Source: Pseudomonas migulae (GTDB lineage: Bacteria > Pseudomonadota > Gammaproteobacteria > Pseudomonadales > Pseudomonadaceae). From it: 64,000 nt of DNA. Position numbers and translations under genes: made by a program. The notes under the pieces are model-generated. The model had not been told where the DNA came from, ran no database searches, and was given only the letters and a program-made list of their open reading frames with translations. The DNA lies in NCBI RefSeq assembly GCF_024169315.1, contig NZ_JALJWR010000001.1, positions 455,501-519,500 of the forward strand. Reading direction: 5' to 3'. Positions 33,835-43,503 of this stretch are shown one piece after another (position 1 is the stretch's first letter; each line of letters opens with the position of its first letter).

Positions 33835-34775
33835 CGACCTTTCCCCGGTTTTTGCGGGTTCAAGTACTCGCGCAGTTGTTCGACCATTTCGCTTTGAGTG
33901 CTCAGGGGCATCAACAACACCCGCAGTTTTTGCGCGAGCAATTCCCAATGGGCGATGCGTGCTTCGGCCTGTGCGCGGTAGGTCTGGCGCAGGTCGAAAT
34001 TCAGCGTGTCGAGTTCCAGTTGCGCGCCGCGTTCGGCAAAGCGCAAAAGGCCGGCAGCGGGCAGGGCGTGGTCCAGTGGATCGGAGAGCGGCAACAGCAA
34101 CAAGTCGCAATGGCGGGCCAGCAGGCTCAATTGCTGCTCGGAGCCCTCGGTCAGCGAGCGTTCGTCGCAGATCAGGACCACCAGGCTGCCTGGGCGCAGG
34201 ACTTCCCGGGCACGACGCAGGGCGAGGTTGAGGGCATCGCGGTTCTGTTCGCTTTCGGTGTGCAGCGATTGATTGACGCGCACCAGCCGGTTGAGAAATT
34301 GCAGCAGGCTTTGTTTGCTGCGTCGTGGCTTGATTTCGTAGTGTTCGTTGTCGCCAAACACCAGCCCGCCCACCCGATCGTTATGGCCGAGCGCGGCCCA
34401 GCCGATCAGGCTCGCGGCCTGGGCGGCGAGCACCGATTTGAACATCAGCCCTGAACCAAAAAACAGCCGACGGCTTTGCTCGACCATGATGAAAATCGGC
34501 CGCTCGCGTTCTTCGTGGAACAGCTTGGTGTGCGGTTCCTGGGTGCGGGCGGTAACGCGCCAGTCGATGCTGCGTACGTCATCGCCGGCCTGATAGACCC
34601 GCACCTGATCGAAATCCACGCCACGGCCACGCAGCTTGGAGTGGTGCAAGCCGATCAGCGGACTGCGCTGGCTCGGCGTGGAGAACAATTGCACTTCACG
34701 CACGCGATGGCGCATCTCGATCAGCTCGGCGAGACTGACGCGGATGCCCGGCTCGGGCGGCAGAATGGCGTTCAT
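33831..34775 (-). CDS. DUF58 domain protein (MoxR-associated)
   Basis: Cytoplasmic protein of 314 aa. The DUF58 signature is clear: GLHHSKLRGRGVDFDQVRVY followed by GDDVRSIDWRVTART (about residues 45-80). A VWA-like fold follows, with VEQSRRLFFGS in place of the usual metal motif. The ATG at 34775 is preferred over a TTG at 34784. The stop of moxR lies 6 bases upstream. In this family the protein is thought to act as a substrate-side partner of the MoxR chaperone ATPase. Confidence 0.88.
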   Translation of the reverse strand: MNAILPPEPGIRVSLAELIEMRHRVREVQLFSTPSQRSPLIGLHHSKLRGRGVDFDQVRVYQAGDDVRSIDWRVTARTQEPHTKLFHEERERPIFIMVEQSRRLFFGSGLMFKSVLAAQAASLIGWAALGHNDRVGGLVFGDNEHYEIKPRRSKQSLLQFLNRLVRVNQSLHTESEQNRDALNLALRRAREVLRPGSLVVLICDERSLTEGSEQQLSLLARHCDLLLLPLSDPLDHALPAAGLLRFAERGAQLELDTLNFDLRQTYRAQAEARIAHWELLAQKLRVLLMPLSTQSEMVEQLREYLNPQKPGKGR

Positions 34776-34780
34776 CGGGG

Positions 34781-35740
34781 TCAAGCGACGGCTACAACGT
34801 CGAGAATCCGCTGGACCACCCGGTCCTGGTCGATGCCAGCGGCTTCGGCTTCAAAGGAAAGAATGATGCGATGGCGCAACACGTCGAACAGCACGGCTTG
34901 GATGTCTTCCGGGCTGACGAAGTCGCGACCGGCGAGCCAGGCGTGGGCCCGGGCACAACGGTCGAGGGCAATCGAGCCACGGGGGCTGGCGCCGTAGGCG
35001 ATCCACTCGGCCATCTCCGGATCGAACTTGGCCGGTGTGCGCGTGGCCATGACCAGTTGCACCAGGTATTCCTCCACGGCGTCGGCCATGTACAGACCGA
35101 GAATTTCCTTGCGGGCGGCGAAAATCGCCTGCTGGCTGACCCGGCGTTCCGGTTTGGTTTCGCCGTTCAGGGCTTCGCCGCGGGCCTGTTGCAGGATACG
35201 GCGTTCAACGGTCGCGTCCGGGAAACCGATTTTCACGTGCATCAGGAAGCGATCGAGCTGGGCTTCTGGCAGCGGATAGGTGCCTTCCTGCTCGATCGGG
35301 TTTTGCGTGGCCATCACCAGGAACAGCGGCGATAGCTCGTAGGTGCTGCGGCCGACACTGACCTGCCGCTCGCCCATGGCTTCGAGCAATGCCGACTGGA
35401 CCTTGGCCGGGGCACGGTTGATTTCGTCCGCCAGCACCAGGTTGTGGAAGATCGGGCCTTGCTGGAACACGAAGCTGCCGGTTTCCGGGCGATAGATTTC
35501 CGTGCCGGTGATGTCGGCAGGCAACAGGTCGGGGGTGAACTGGATGCGATGGAACTGCGCTTCGATGCCTTCGGCGAGCTCTTTGATGGCCTTGGTCTTG
35601 GCCAGGCCCGGGGCGCCTTCGACCAGCATGTGGCCGTCGGCCAGCAAGGCGATGAGCAAGCGCTCGATGAGTTTTTCCTGGCCGAGAATCTGCGTTGAAA
35701 GAAAGGTTCGCAGCGCGAGCAGCGCTTCACGATGTTCCAT
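34781..35740 (-). CDS. MoxR family AAA+ ATPase
   Basis: ATPase of 319 aa, first gene of the operon. Walker A GAPGLAKTK (about residues 43-51), Walker B LVLADEINRAP with the MoxR insert, sensor ATQNPIEQEGTYPLPEAQLDRF and a C-terminal helical lid are all visible. MoxR proteins act as chaperone-like ATPases that insert metals or assemble complexes together with VWA proteins. The six following genes overlap or almost touch, giving the order moxR, DUF58, DUF4381, BatA, BatB/C, BatD. The promoter should lie in 35741-35905. Confidence 0.93.
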   Translation of the reverse strand: MEHREALLALRTFLSTQILGQEKLIERLLIALLADGHMLVEGAPGLAKTKAIKELAEGIEAQFHRIQFTPDLLPADITGTEIYRPETGSFVFQQGPIFHNLVLADEINRAPAKVQSALLEAMGERQVSVGRSTYELSPLFLVMATQNPIEQEGTYPLPEAQLDRFLMHVKIGFPDATVERRILQQARGEALNGETKPERRVSQQAIFAARKEILGLYMADAVEEYLVQLVMATRTPAKFDPEMAEWIAYGASPRGSIALDRCARAHAWLAGRDFVSPEDIQAVLFDVLRHRIILSFEAEAAGIDQDRVVQRILDVVAVA

Positions 35741-35904
35741 CGATGACTGTTCCTGGAAAGGGTGACCGAAGACGTTCGAATAACGCCAGGGCTGGGGGCG
35801 TTACTTTAATCCATCGCGGGGGGCGGCGACTAACGGCATTTTGTGCAAATGTGCGCAAGGGCGGGTTATCGATGTTGTTTCGGGGGATGTGGCGATCTTA
35901 CGGA

Positions 35905-36001
35905 CGCCTTCGCGGGCAAGCCTCGCTCCTACGATGCTGGGGCGGCCGCGATATTGCGTTCGGCGCAAAACCGTAGGAGCGAAGCTTGCTCGCGAAGGGG
36001 C
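35905..36001. repeat. REP pair in outward orientation
   Basis: CTTCGCGGGCAAGCCTCGCT type at 35908-35932 and GTAGGAGCGAAGCTTGCTCG type at 35973-35998, arranged with the opposite polarity to most BIMEs here. It ends 15 bases from the stop of the next minus-strand gene. Confidence 0.75.
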
Positions 36002-36015
36002 CCTCTCAAACACCG

Positions 36016-36369
36016 TCAAAGCTCGCTAATGTAAGTCCCTGTGCCTTTAAGAATGTTCTGCAACGTTTCTTCCACCTCAGCCAGATCACCCGCATCGGTG
36101 CTGTGAATGATCTCCAGCGAATCATCCCCATTCAACGCATCCGCATCCGCCGCCGCGATTTCGATCAGCAAACGGGTTGGGCTGAGCGTCACTTTCACGC
36201 CGTCCAGCGTCGACGGTTCGCCATCGAGCGTGATCTCCAGCTCGTCCTCGTCGGGGTAGCGGCTCATCAGGAACATCTCACCCTGGTCGCTGTGGCAGGC
36301 GAGCATGGCCATGTTGTCTTCTTCCTCGTCACACGGGTTGACGATCAACAGGGAGGTGGTCATTTGCAT
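36016..36369 (-). CDS. Conserved small acidic protein, function unknown
   Basis: Cytoplasmic protein of 117 aa, rich in Asp and Glu (NPCDEEEDNMAM, DEDELEITLDGEPSTLDG). No signal or membrane segment. The ATG at 36369 has AGGA 12 to 9 bases upstream and is preferred over an ATG at 36474, since the extra N-terminal residues look non-coding. It is similar in style to other small acidic Pseudomonas proteins such as the one at 18954. No function can be assigned. Confidence 0.7.
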   Translation of the reverse strand: MQMTTSLLIVNPCDEEEDNMAMLACHSDQGEMFLMSRYPDEDELEITLDGEPSTLDGVKVTLSPTRLLIEIAAADADALNGDDSLEIIHSTDAGDLAEVEETLQNILKGTGTYISEL

Positions 36370-36872
36370 GGGAAAATCCTGGCTCGGCGAGCGTTGTGAA
36401 CACGACAAAAGGCGATTCTGCCAGCCCTCGGGAATTTCTGCTCGGCTGAGTGTCAGAGAATGTGTCGTGAACATTCGGGGTGCTGCTGGTCATTTCTGAC
36501 ACGAAGGTGCCGTAAATCCGGGCATAAAACGCCCAATTTCCTACACGGCTGCTAGTGTTGTTCGATGCACAGGCCTTGAGCTGCGTGCCGATGACCGAAT
36601 ATGTCGCAGCGCTGCAAGCACGGGCCTTGCCGCACTCGTTAAGCTGCGCAACGGATGAGCACCTGTAAAGACATTGCGCTGTAGGTTCGCCAGTCGTTTT
36701 TGCAGATGCCCATTCATGGAAGGTGAATGTGACCTGAGTGTCTCGTCCAGCTTCACCCACCTGTCACCCTGTTTCCTCTGCCCGAGAATCAGGAACAGGG
36801 TGACGGATCGCCCCGAAAGGGGTTTTGCACGCGACGCTTCCATCAATAACAAGCCCAAGCGGAGTACCACAG
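36370..36872. other. Divergent promoter region upstream of gdhB (503 bases, no gene)
   Basis: No supported gene. It holds an 11-bp perfect inverted repeat (GTCACCCTGTT at 36763-36773 with 36794-36804, loop 20) about 70 bases before the gdhB start. It presumably contains the promoters of both flanking genes. Confidence 0.5.
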
Positions 36873-39800
36873 ATGGCGTTCTTCACCGCAGCCAGCAAAG
36901 CCGACTTCCAGCACCAACTGCAAGCGGCACTGGCGCAGCACATCAGTGAACAGGCACTGCCACAAGTGGCGCTGTTCGCTGAACAATTCTTCGGCATCAT
37001 TTCCCTGGACGAGCTGACCCAGCGTCGGCTGTCCGACCTCGCTGGCTGTACCCTTTCTGCGTGGCGCCTGCTTGAGCGCTTCGATCACGCGCAACCGCAG
37101 GTTCGCGTCTACAACCCTGATTACGAACGCCACGGCTGGCAGTCGACCCACACCGCGGTCGAAGTGCTGCACCACGACCTGCCATTCCTGGTGGACTCGG
37201 TGCGTACCGAGCTGAACCGTCGCGGCTACAGCATTCATACCCTGCAAACCACCGTGCTGAGCGTGCGTCGCGGCAGCAAGGGCGAACTGCTGGAAATCCT
37301 GCCGAAAGGCACCCAGGGCGAAGGGATCCTGCAAGAATCCCTGATGTACCTGGAAATCGACCGTTGCGCGAACACGGCCGAACTGAACGTCCTGAGCAAA
37401 GAACTGGAACAGGTTCTCGGTGAAGTCCGCGTCGCGGTCGCCGATTTCGAGCCGATGAAGGCCAAGGTCCAGGAAATCCTGACCGGCCTGGACAACAGCC
37501 AGTTCGCTGTAGACGCTGAAGAAAAAGCTGAAATCAAAAGCTTCCTGGAATGGCTGGTGGGCAACCACTTCACCTTCCTCGGCTATGAAGAATTCGTGGT
37601 GCGCGATGAAGTCGACGGCGGCCATATCGTCTACGACCAGGATTCCTTCCTCGGGCTGACCAAGCTGCTGCGCACCGGCCTGACCTATGATGACCTGCGC
37701 ATCGAAGACTACGCCGTGAACTACCTGCGCGAACCGACCCTGCTGTCGTTCGCCAAGGCTGCCCACCCAAGCCGTGTCCACCGTCCGGCTTACCCGGATT
37801 ACGTGTCGATCCGCGAAATCGACGCCGACGGCAACGTCATCAAGGAATGCCGTTTCATGGGCCTGTACACCTCGTCGGTGTATGGCGAGAGCGTGCGGGT
37901 CATTCCGTACATCCGCCGCAAGGTCGAGGAAATCGAACGCCGTTCCGGCTTCCAGCCCAAGGCTCACCTGGGCAAGGAACTGGCGCAGGTGGTCGAAGTG
38001 CTGCCACGCGACGATCTGTTCCAGACCCCGGTAGACGAGCTGTTCAGCACCGTGATGTCGATCGTGCAGATCCAGGAACGCAACAAGATTCGCGTGTTCC
38101 TGCGCAAAGACCCGTACGGTCGTTTCTGCTACTGCCTGGCCTACGTGCCGCGCGACATCTACTCCACCGAAGTGCGCCAGAAGATCCAGCAAGTGCTGAT
38201 GGATCGCCTGAAAGCCTCGGACTGCGAGTTCTGGACGTTCTTCTCCGAATCCGTGCTGGCCCGCGTGCAACTGATTCTGCGTGTCGACCCGAAAAACCGT
38301 CTGGACATCGACCCGCAGCAGCTGGAAAACGAAGTTATCCAGGCTTGCCGCAGCTGGCAGGACGACTACGCGGCCCTGACCATCGAAACCTTCGGCGAAG
38401 CCCACGGCACCAATGTGCTGGCCGACTTCCCGAAAGGCTTCCCGGCCGGTTACCGCGAGCGTTTCGCCGCGCACTCGGCTGTGGTCGACATGCAGCACCT
38501 GCTGAGCCTGAAAGAATCCAATCCACTGGTGATGAGTTTCTATCAGCCACTGGGTCAGGTCTCCGGTCAACGCGAGCTGCACTGCAAGCTGTATCACGCC
38601 GATACTCCGCTGGCACTGTCCGACGTGTTGCCGATCCTGGAAAACCTCGGCCTGCGCGTGCTGGGTGAATTCCCGTATCGCCTGCGCCACAACAATGGCC
38701 GCGAGTTCTGGATTCACGATTTCGCGTTCACCGCGGCCGAAGGCCTGGACCTCGACATCCAGCAACTCAACGACACCTTGCAGGACGCCTTCGTCCACAT
38801 CGTGCGTGGCGATGCCGAAAACGATGCGTTCAACCGCCTGGTGCTGACCGCCGGCCTGCCGTGGCGCGACGTGGCTTTGCTGCGTGCCTACGCCCGTTAC
38901 ATGAAGCAGATTCGTCTGGGCTTCGACCTGGGCTACATCGCCAGCACCCTGAACAACCACACCGACATCGCTCGCGAGTTGACCCGGTTGTTCAAGACCC
39001 GTTTCTACCTGGCGCGCAAGCTCGGCACCGACGATCTGGAAGACAAGCAGCAACGTCTGGAACACGCGATTCTGACCGCACTGGACGACGTCCAGGTGTT
39101 GAACGAAGACCGCATCCTGCGTCGCTACCTCGACCTGATCAAGGCCACCCTGCGGACCAACTTCTACCAGACCGATGCTCATGGTCAGAACAAGTCCTAT
39201 TTCAGCTTCAAGTTCAACCCGCACCAGATTCCAGAGCTGCCGAAGCCGGTTCCGAAGTTCGAAATCTTCGTGTATTCGCCTCGCGTCGAAGGCGTGCACC
39301 TGCGCTTCGGCAACGTCGCTCGCGGTGGTCTGCGCTGGTCTGACCGTGAAGAAGACTTCCGTACCGAAGTCCTGGGCCTGGTAAAAGCCCAGCAAGTGAA
39401 GAACTCGGTCATCGTGCCGGTTGGCGCGAAGGGCGGTTTCCTGCCGCGTCGCCTGCCACTGGGCGGCAGCCGTGACGAGATCGCGGCCGAGGGCATCGCC
39501 TGCTACCGCATCTTCATTTCGGGCCTGTTGGACATCACCGACAACCTGAAAGACGGCGCGCTGGTGCCGCCGGTGAACGTCGTGCGTCATGACGACGATG
39601 ACCCGTACCTGGTGGTGGCGGCGGACAAGGGCACTGCAACTTTCTCCGACATCGCCAACGGCATCGCCATCGACTACGGCTTCTGGCTGGGTGATGCGTT
39701 TGCGTCCGGTGGTTCTGCCGGTTACGACCACAAGAAAATGGGCATTACCGCCAAGGGCGCGTGGGTGGGCGTACAACGTCACTTCCGCGAGCGCGGCATC

Positions 39801-41774
39801 AATGTTCAGGAAGACAGCATCACGGTAGTGGGCGTCGGCGACATGGCCGGTGACGTATTCGGTAACGGCTTGCTGATGTCCGACAAGCTGCAACTGGTCG
39901 CGGCCTTCAACCACCTGCACATCTTCATCGACCCGAACCCTGAGCCTGCGAACAGCTTCGCCGAGCGTCAGCGCCTGTTCGATCTGCCACGTTCGGCGTG
40001 GTCGGATTACGACACCAGCATCATGTCCGAAGGCGGCGGGATCTTCTCCCGCAGCGCGAAAAGCATCGCGATTTCCCCGCAGATGAAAGAGCGCTTCGAC
40101 ATTCAAGCGGACAAGCTGACCCCGACCGAACTGCTGAACGCCTTGCTCAAGGCGCCGGTTGACCTGTTGTGGAACGGCGGTATCGGCACTTACGTCAAGG
40201 CCAGCACCGAAAGCCACGCCGATGTCGGCGACAAGGCCAACGATGCGCTGCGCGTGAACGGCAACGAACTGCGCTGCAAAGTCGTGGGCGAGGGCGGTAA
40301 CCTCGGTATGACCCAGCTGGGTCGTGTCGAATTCGGCCTCAATGGCGGCGGTTCCAACACCGACTTCATCGACAACGCCGGTGGTGTGGACTGCTCCGAC
40401 CACGAAGTGAACATCAAGATCCTGCTGAACGAAGTGGTTCAGGCCGGTGACATGACCGACAAGCAACGTAACCAGTTGCTGGCGAGCATGACCGACGAAG
40501 TCGGCAACCTGGTGCTGGGCAACAACTACAAGCAGACTCAGGCCCTGTCCCTGGCGGCACGCCGTGCATTCGTGCGCATCGCCGAATACAAGCGTCTGAT
40601 GAACGATCTGGAAGGTCGCGGCAAGCTGGATCGCGCCATCGAGTTCCTGCCGTCGGAAGAAGCGATCAACGAGCGTCTCGCGGAAGGCCACGGCCTGACC
40701 CGTGCCGAGCTGTCGGTGCTGATCTCCTACAGCAAGATCGACCTCAAGGAAGCGCTGCTCAACTCCCTGGTGCCGGACGACGACTACCTGACGCGCGACA
40801 TGGAAACCGCTTTCCCGCCGAGCCTGGTGAGCAAGTTCTCCGACGCCATGCGCCGTCACCGTCTGAAGCGCGAGATCGTCAGCACCCAGATCGCCAACGA
40901 TCTGGTCAACCACATGGGCATCACCTTCGTTCAGCGACTCAAAGAGTCGACCGGCATGAGCCCGGCGAACGTGGCCGGTGCTTACGTGATCGTGCGTGAC
41001 ATCTTCCATCTCCCGCACTGGTTCCGTCAGATCGAAGCCCTGGACTACCAGGTTTCCGCTGACGTTCAACTGGAGCTGATGGACGAGTTGATGCGTCTGG
41101 GCCGTCGCGCTACGCGCTGGTTCCTGCGTGCCCGCCGCAACGAGCAGAACGCTGCCCGTGACGTCGCGCACTTCGGTCCGCACCTGAAGGAGTTGGGCCT
41201 CAAGCTCGACGATCTGCTCAGTGGCGAGATCCGCGACACCTGGCAGGCGCGTTATCAAGCGTACGTCGAAGCCGGTGTGCCAGAGTTGCTGGCGCGCATG
41301 GTGGCTGGCACCACGCACCTGTACACCCTGCTGCCGATCATCGAGGCCTCCGACGTGACCGGCCAGAACCCTGCGGACGTCGCGAAGGCTTACTTCGCCG
41401 TCGGCAGCGCGCTGGACATCACCTGGTACCTGCAACAGATCAGCGCTCTGCCGGTTGAAAACAACTGGCAGGCCCTGGCCCGTGAAGCGTTCCGCGATGA
41501 CGTCGACTGGCAGCAACGTGCGATCACCATCTCGGTCCTGCAACAGGGCGACGGTACTCAGGACGTGGAAACACGCCTGGCGCTGTGGATGGAAGAGCAC
41601 AAAGGCATGATCGAACGCTGGCGCACCATGCTGGTGGAAATCCGTGCCGCCAGCGGCACTGATTACGCCATGTACGCAGTGGCCAACCGTGAGTTGCTGG
41701 ATCTGGCGTTGAGCGGGCAGGCGATAGTGCCTGTTCCTGCCACTGTCAGTGCAGAACTGGAGCCTGCGGCCTGA
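36873..41774 (+). CDS. gdhB: NAD-specific glutamate dehydrogenase, large type
   Basis: Large catabolic glutamate dehydrogenase of 1633 aa that oxidises glutamate to 2-oxoglutarate and ammonia with NAD. Length fits the 180-kDa class (GDH180) of Pseudomonas and Streptomyces. A long N-terminal regulatory region with ACT-like segments (about residues 1-700) precedes the catalytic core with RGGLRWSDREEDFRTEVLGL, KAQQVKNSVIVPVGAKGGF (catalytic lysines) and the NAD-binding VVGVGDMAGDVFGNGLL around residue 990. GGAG lies 9 bases before the ATG at 36873; an in-frame ATG at 36825 is less likely. It ends in a strong terminator. Confidence 0.97.
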   Translation: MAFFTAASKADFQHQLQAALAQHISEQALPQVALFAEQFFGIISLDELTQRRLSDLAGCTLSAWRLLERFDHAQPQVRVYNPDYERHGWQSTHTAVEVLHHDLPFLVDSVRTELNRRGYSIHTLQTTVLSVRRGSKGELLEILPKGTQGEGILQESLMYLEIDRCANTAELNVLSKELEQVLGEVRVAVADFEPMKAKVQEILTGLDNSQFAVDAEEKAEIKSFLEWLVGNHFTFLGYEEFVVRDEVDGGHIVYDQDSFLGLTKLLRTGLTYDDLRIEDYAVNYLREPTLLSFAKAAHPSRVHRPAYPDYVSIREIDADGNVIKECRFMGLYTSSVYGESVRVIPYIRRKVEEIERRSGFQPKAHLGKELAQVVEVLPRDDLFQTPVDELFSTVMSIVQIQERNKIRVFLRKDPYGRFCYCLAYVPRDIYSTEVRQKIQQVLMDRLKASDCEFWTFFSESVLARVQLILRVDPKNRLDIDPQQLENEVIQACRSWQDDYAALTIETFGEAHGTNVLADFPKGFPAGYRERFAAHSAVVDMQHLLSLKESNPLVMSFYQPLGQVSGQRELHCKLYHADTPLALSDVLPILENLGLRVLGEFPYRLRHNNGREFWIHDFAFTAAEGLDLDIQQLNDTLQDAFVHIVRGDAENDAFNRLVLTAGLPWRDVALLRAYARYMKQIRLGFDLGYIASTLNNHTDIARELTRLFKTRFYLARKLGTDDLEDKQQRLEHAILTALDDVQVLNEDRILRRYLDLIKATLRTNFYQTDAHGQNKSYFSFKFNPHQIPELPKPVPKFEIFVYSPRVEGVHLRFGNVARGGLRWSDREEDFRTEVLGLVKAQQVKNSVIVPVGAKGGFLPRRLPLGGSRDEIAAEGIACYRIFISGLLDITDNLKDGALVPPVNVVRHDDDDPYLVVAADKGTATFSDIANGIAIDYGFWLGDAFASGGSAGYDHKKMGITAKGAWVGVQRHFRERGINVQEDSITVVGVGDMAGDVFGNGLLMSDKLQLVAAFNHLHIFIDPNPEPANSFAERQRLFDLPRSAWSDYDTSIMSEGGGIFSRSAKSIAISPQMKERFDIQADKLTPTELLNALLKAPVDLLWNGGIGTYVKASTESHADVGDKANDALRVNGNELRCKVVGEGGNLGMTQLGRVEFGLNGGGSNTDFIDNAGGVDCSDHEVNIKILLNEVVQAGDMTDKQRNQLLASMTDEVGNLVLGNNYKQTQALSLAARRAFVRIAEYKRLMNDLEGRGKLDRAIEFLPSEEAINERLAEGHGLTRAELSVLISYSKIDLKEALLNSLVPDDDYLTRDMETAFPPSLVSKFSDAMRRHRLKREIVSTQIANDLVNHMGITFVQRLKESTGMSPANVAGAYVIVRDIFHLPHWFRQIEALDYQVSADVQLELMDELMRLGRRATRWFLRARRNEQNAARDVAHFGPHLKELGLKLDDLLSGEIRDTWQARYQAYVEAGVPELLARMVAGTTHLYTLLPIIEASDVTGQNPADVAKAYFAVGSALDITWYLQQISALPVENNWQALAREAFRDDVDWQQRAITISVLQQGDGTQDVETRLALWMEEHKGMIERWRTMLVEIRAASGTDYAMYAVANRELLDLALSGQAIVPVPATVSAELEPAA

Positions 41775-41790
41775 TCAGTCGCTGAATGAA

Positions 41791-41825
41791 AAAGCCCCGC
41801 ATTGAGAAATGCGGGGCTTTTTTTT
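41791..41825 (+). terminator. Rho-independent terminator of gdhB
   Basis: AAAGCCCCGCAT / ATGCGGGGCTTT stem (41791-41802 with 41809-41820) with a 6-base loop and a T-run. Confidence 0.95.
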
Positions 41826-41853
41826 GTCTGTGATTTTGTGTTGTCTGGTCGGG

Positions 41854-41952
41854 CCCCATCGCGGGCAAGCCCGGCTCCCACAGGTTTTGTGTCGTGTGCA
41901 TGTTATGTGTCTAACACAACTCCTGTGGGAGTCGGGCTTGCCCGCGATGGGG
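41854..41952. repeat. BIME between gdhB and the lipoprotein gene
   Basis: Inverted REP halves CCCCATCGCGGGCAAGCCCG and its complement at the right end, with CTCCCACAGG / CTGTGGGAG inner parts. It ends 10 bases from the stop of the minus-strand lipoprotein gene. Confidence 0.85.
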
Positions 41953-41961
41953 TCATTGGCG

Positions 41962-42672
41962 TCAATACAACTTCCGGCCTGCTTTATTATCAATCATCGA
42001 CACTTTATCTGTCGGCCCAGTCAATAAATTACTGAGCGACTGGTCAAACTTTTGCAACGCACGAACTTGCACATTTTGTTGCTCGTTAATATCCGCCACG
42101 ATCTCTTCACTGCGTTTGTAGTCCGCCCATACCGGACTCAGTGCCTTGGCGTCATGCCCTTGTGCAGTACCGATGTAGTTGAAGTTGGCATCGTAAAAAA
42201 CTGCACTCACATCGGCCTCGACGTCCGAACTGCGCGAGGTGATCAATTGGCTGCGGGTGTCGACAATGGCGACCACGTCCGGTTTCGCGGCCCTGAGGCT
42301 TTGCATGTCCGGGTATACCGTTACCGAACCGAACTGACGTTGCAGGGACGCTTTGACCCAATCCACCGCCATGTCGGGCCTGGAAGTGGCGACGTAGGCA
42401 TCATGAATCGGTTGCACCAGCAGACTCTGGCCAAAACCGGTGCCGGCATTGGCCTGGTAATCCTGAAGGTAAGCGCGGTTGGTCTGGGTGTTGCGACTGT
42501 AAACGATGCCCAGCGATACATGTCTTCCGCTGGCGACACGGGTGGCGCTGCTGCGGCCGACCGGCTCGCTGAACATGCCGTCCAGTGAAGAAACAGCCGT
42601 CGGCGCGGTGGGAATTGAACATCCGGTGATTACAGCGGTTATCGCCAGGGTACTGACAAGTGCAAGTTTCAT
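41962..42672 (-). CDS. Predicted lipoprotein, function unknown
   Basis: Exported lipoprotein of 236 aa. The signal peptide ends in the lipobox ITGC with C18 as the lipidation site. The mature region has an IVDTRSQL segment after a PDVVAIVD beta strand and SAVFYDANFNYIGTAQGHD, suggesting an alpha/beta domain. The residue after the cysteine is serine, so outer-membrane sorting is expected. No family name can be given with confidence. The promoter should lie in 42673-42845, which contains an AT-rich patch. Confidence 0.75.
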   Translation of the reverse strand: MKLALVSTLAITAVITGCSIPTAPTAVSSLDGMFSEPVGRSSATRVASGRHVSLGIVYSRNTQTNRAYLQDYQANAGTGFGQSLLVQPIHDAYVATSRPDMAVDWVKASLQRQFGSVTVYPDMQSLRAAKPDVVAIVDTRSQLITSRSSDVEADVSAVFYDANFNYIGTAQGHDAKALSPVWADYKRSEEIVADINEQQNVQVRALQKFDQSLSNLLTGPTDKVSMIDNKAGRKLY

Positions 42673-42844
42673 GGGTGATTCTCCAGTGAAACAACTTGAG
42701 TTGTTTAAAGGTTAGTTGCCGATCGAGTCAGCAGTGTTTTCAGACTAAACCTGTCGGCACTGAATGAAATAGCCAATAACCACCCTTATCAGGTGACCAA
42801 TAGTTTTGTTTGGTTTAAACCGTCGGGTTTAATTGCGCAGGGAA

Positions 42845-42875
42845 ATAAAAAGGCCCGAACTTGAGATTCGAGCCT
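42845..42875 (-). terminator. Terminator of the cupin gene (minus strand)
   Basis: On the minus strand, AGGCTCGAA pairs with TTCGGGCCT (one G-U pair) and is followed by TTTTATTT. Confidence 0.75.
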
Positions 42876-42902
42876 GTTTATTTATGGCTGTACGTTCAGC
42901 TA

Positions 42903-43313
42903 TCAGTTTTCCAGGGGGATCAACACTTTCTCGTCGGGTGACAACACCATGAATACCAGGAGTTTGGCTGGCTTGGTTGCGCTGGCATTTTTCGACACCA
43001 GATGCTCCGAGCCGGCCGGTTCATACCAATACTCGCCAGCCTTGAAGGTTTTCGGTTGCTCGCCTTTCACTTGGGAAACGATCGAGCCCGACAACACGTA
43101 CGCCATGGCCGTGCCTTCGTGTTTGTGGGCGATGGAGGATTGGCCGGGTTTGTAGTCGACCTCGATCATCAGCGCCTTTTTGCCGGGGACGTTCTTGAGA
43201 GCTTCGTCCTGCAGGATCGTGACTTTTTCCGAGGGGTCGTGGGCGAATGTCGAGGCAGAAACGGTCAGGGCGAAGACGGCAAGCGGGGCAGCAAGTAAAC
43301 GCAAAGCTTTCAT
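42903..43313 (-). CDS. Exported cupin domain protein
   Basis: Periplasmic single-domain cupin of 136 aa. Residues 1-24 form a signal peptide (cleavage after STFA). The cupin metal site is recognisable: SIAHKHEGTAMAYVLSG (two histidines and glutamate in motif 1) and GEYWYEPAGSEHLVSKN (histidine of motif 2). Small exported cupins of this type are often found near redox or detoxification genes; the substrate is unknown. It may share a transcript with the quinol monooxygenase gene upstream. Confidence 0.83.
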   Translation of the reverse strand: MKALRLLAAPLAVFALTVSASTFAHDPSEKVTILQDEALKNVPGKKALMIEVDYKPGQSSIAHKHEGTAMAYVLSGSIVSQVKGEQPKTFKAGEYWYEPAGSEHLVSKNASATKPAKLLVFMVLSPDEKVLIPLEN

Positions 43314-43319
43314 GATTTA

Positions 43320-43440
43320 TCACCTGCGGGGGTTAGTTGTCAGGAACAACGTTAGTCCGCCAGTGACGGCAATCAAACAGCCAATTGAAGAGAAGGCGAG
43401 GGGACCAATCGGGGATTTCGCAGGTGAAGATCCCGGCTGG
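43320..43440 (-). pseudogene. Possible remnant of a membrane-protein gene
   Basis: On the minus strand this stretch can be read as PAKSPIGPLAFSSIGCLIAV followed by TGGLTLFLTTNPRR and a stop, resembling the last helix and tail of a multi-helix transporter. No start codon with a ribosome site and no upstream helices are present in frame. It could be chance; listed only as a possible fragment. Confidence 0.25.
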
Positions 43441-43503
43441 CGGCCGCTCTTGCAGGGGTACCCATTGCCCTGCAGGAGTGACCGGAAGCCGGGACCAAAC
43501 TTT

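Noticed and set aside
36843..41600. Very long open frame on the minus strand opposite gdhB
   Set aside because: GC-rich codon bias of gdhB leaves the antisense frame open. Composition (His, Val, Gln rich) and lack of any motif or ribosome site mark it as a shadow.
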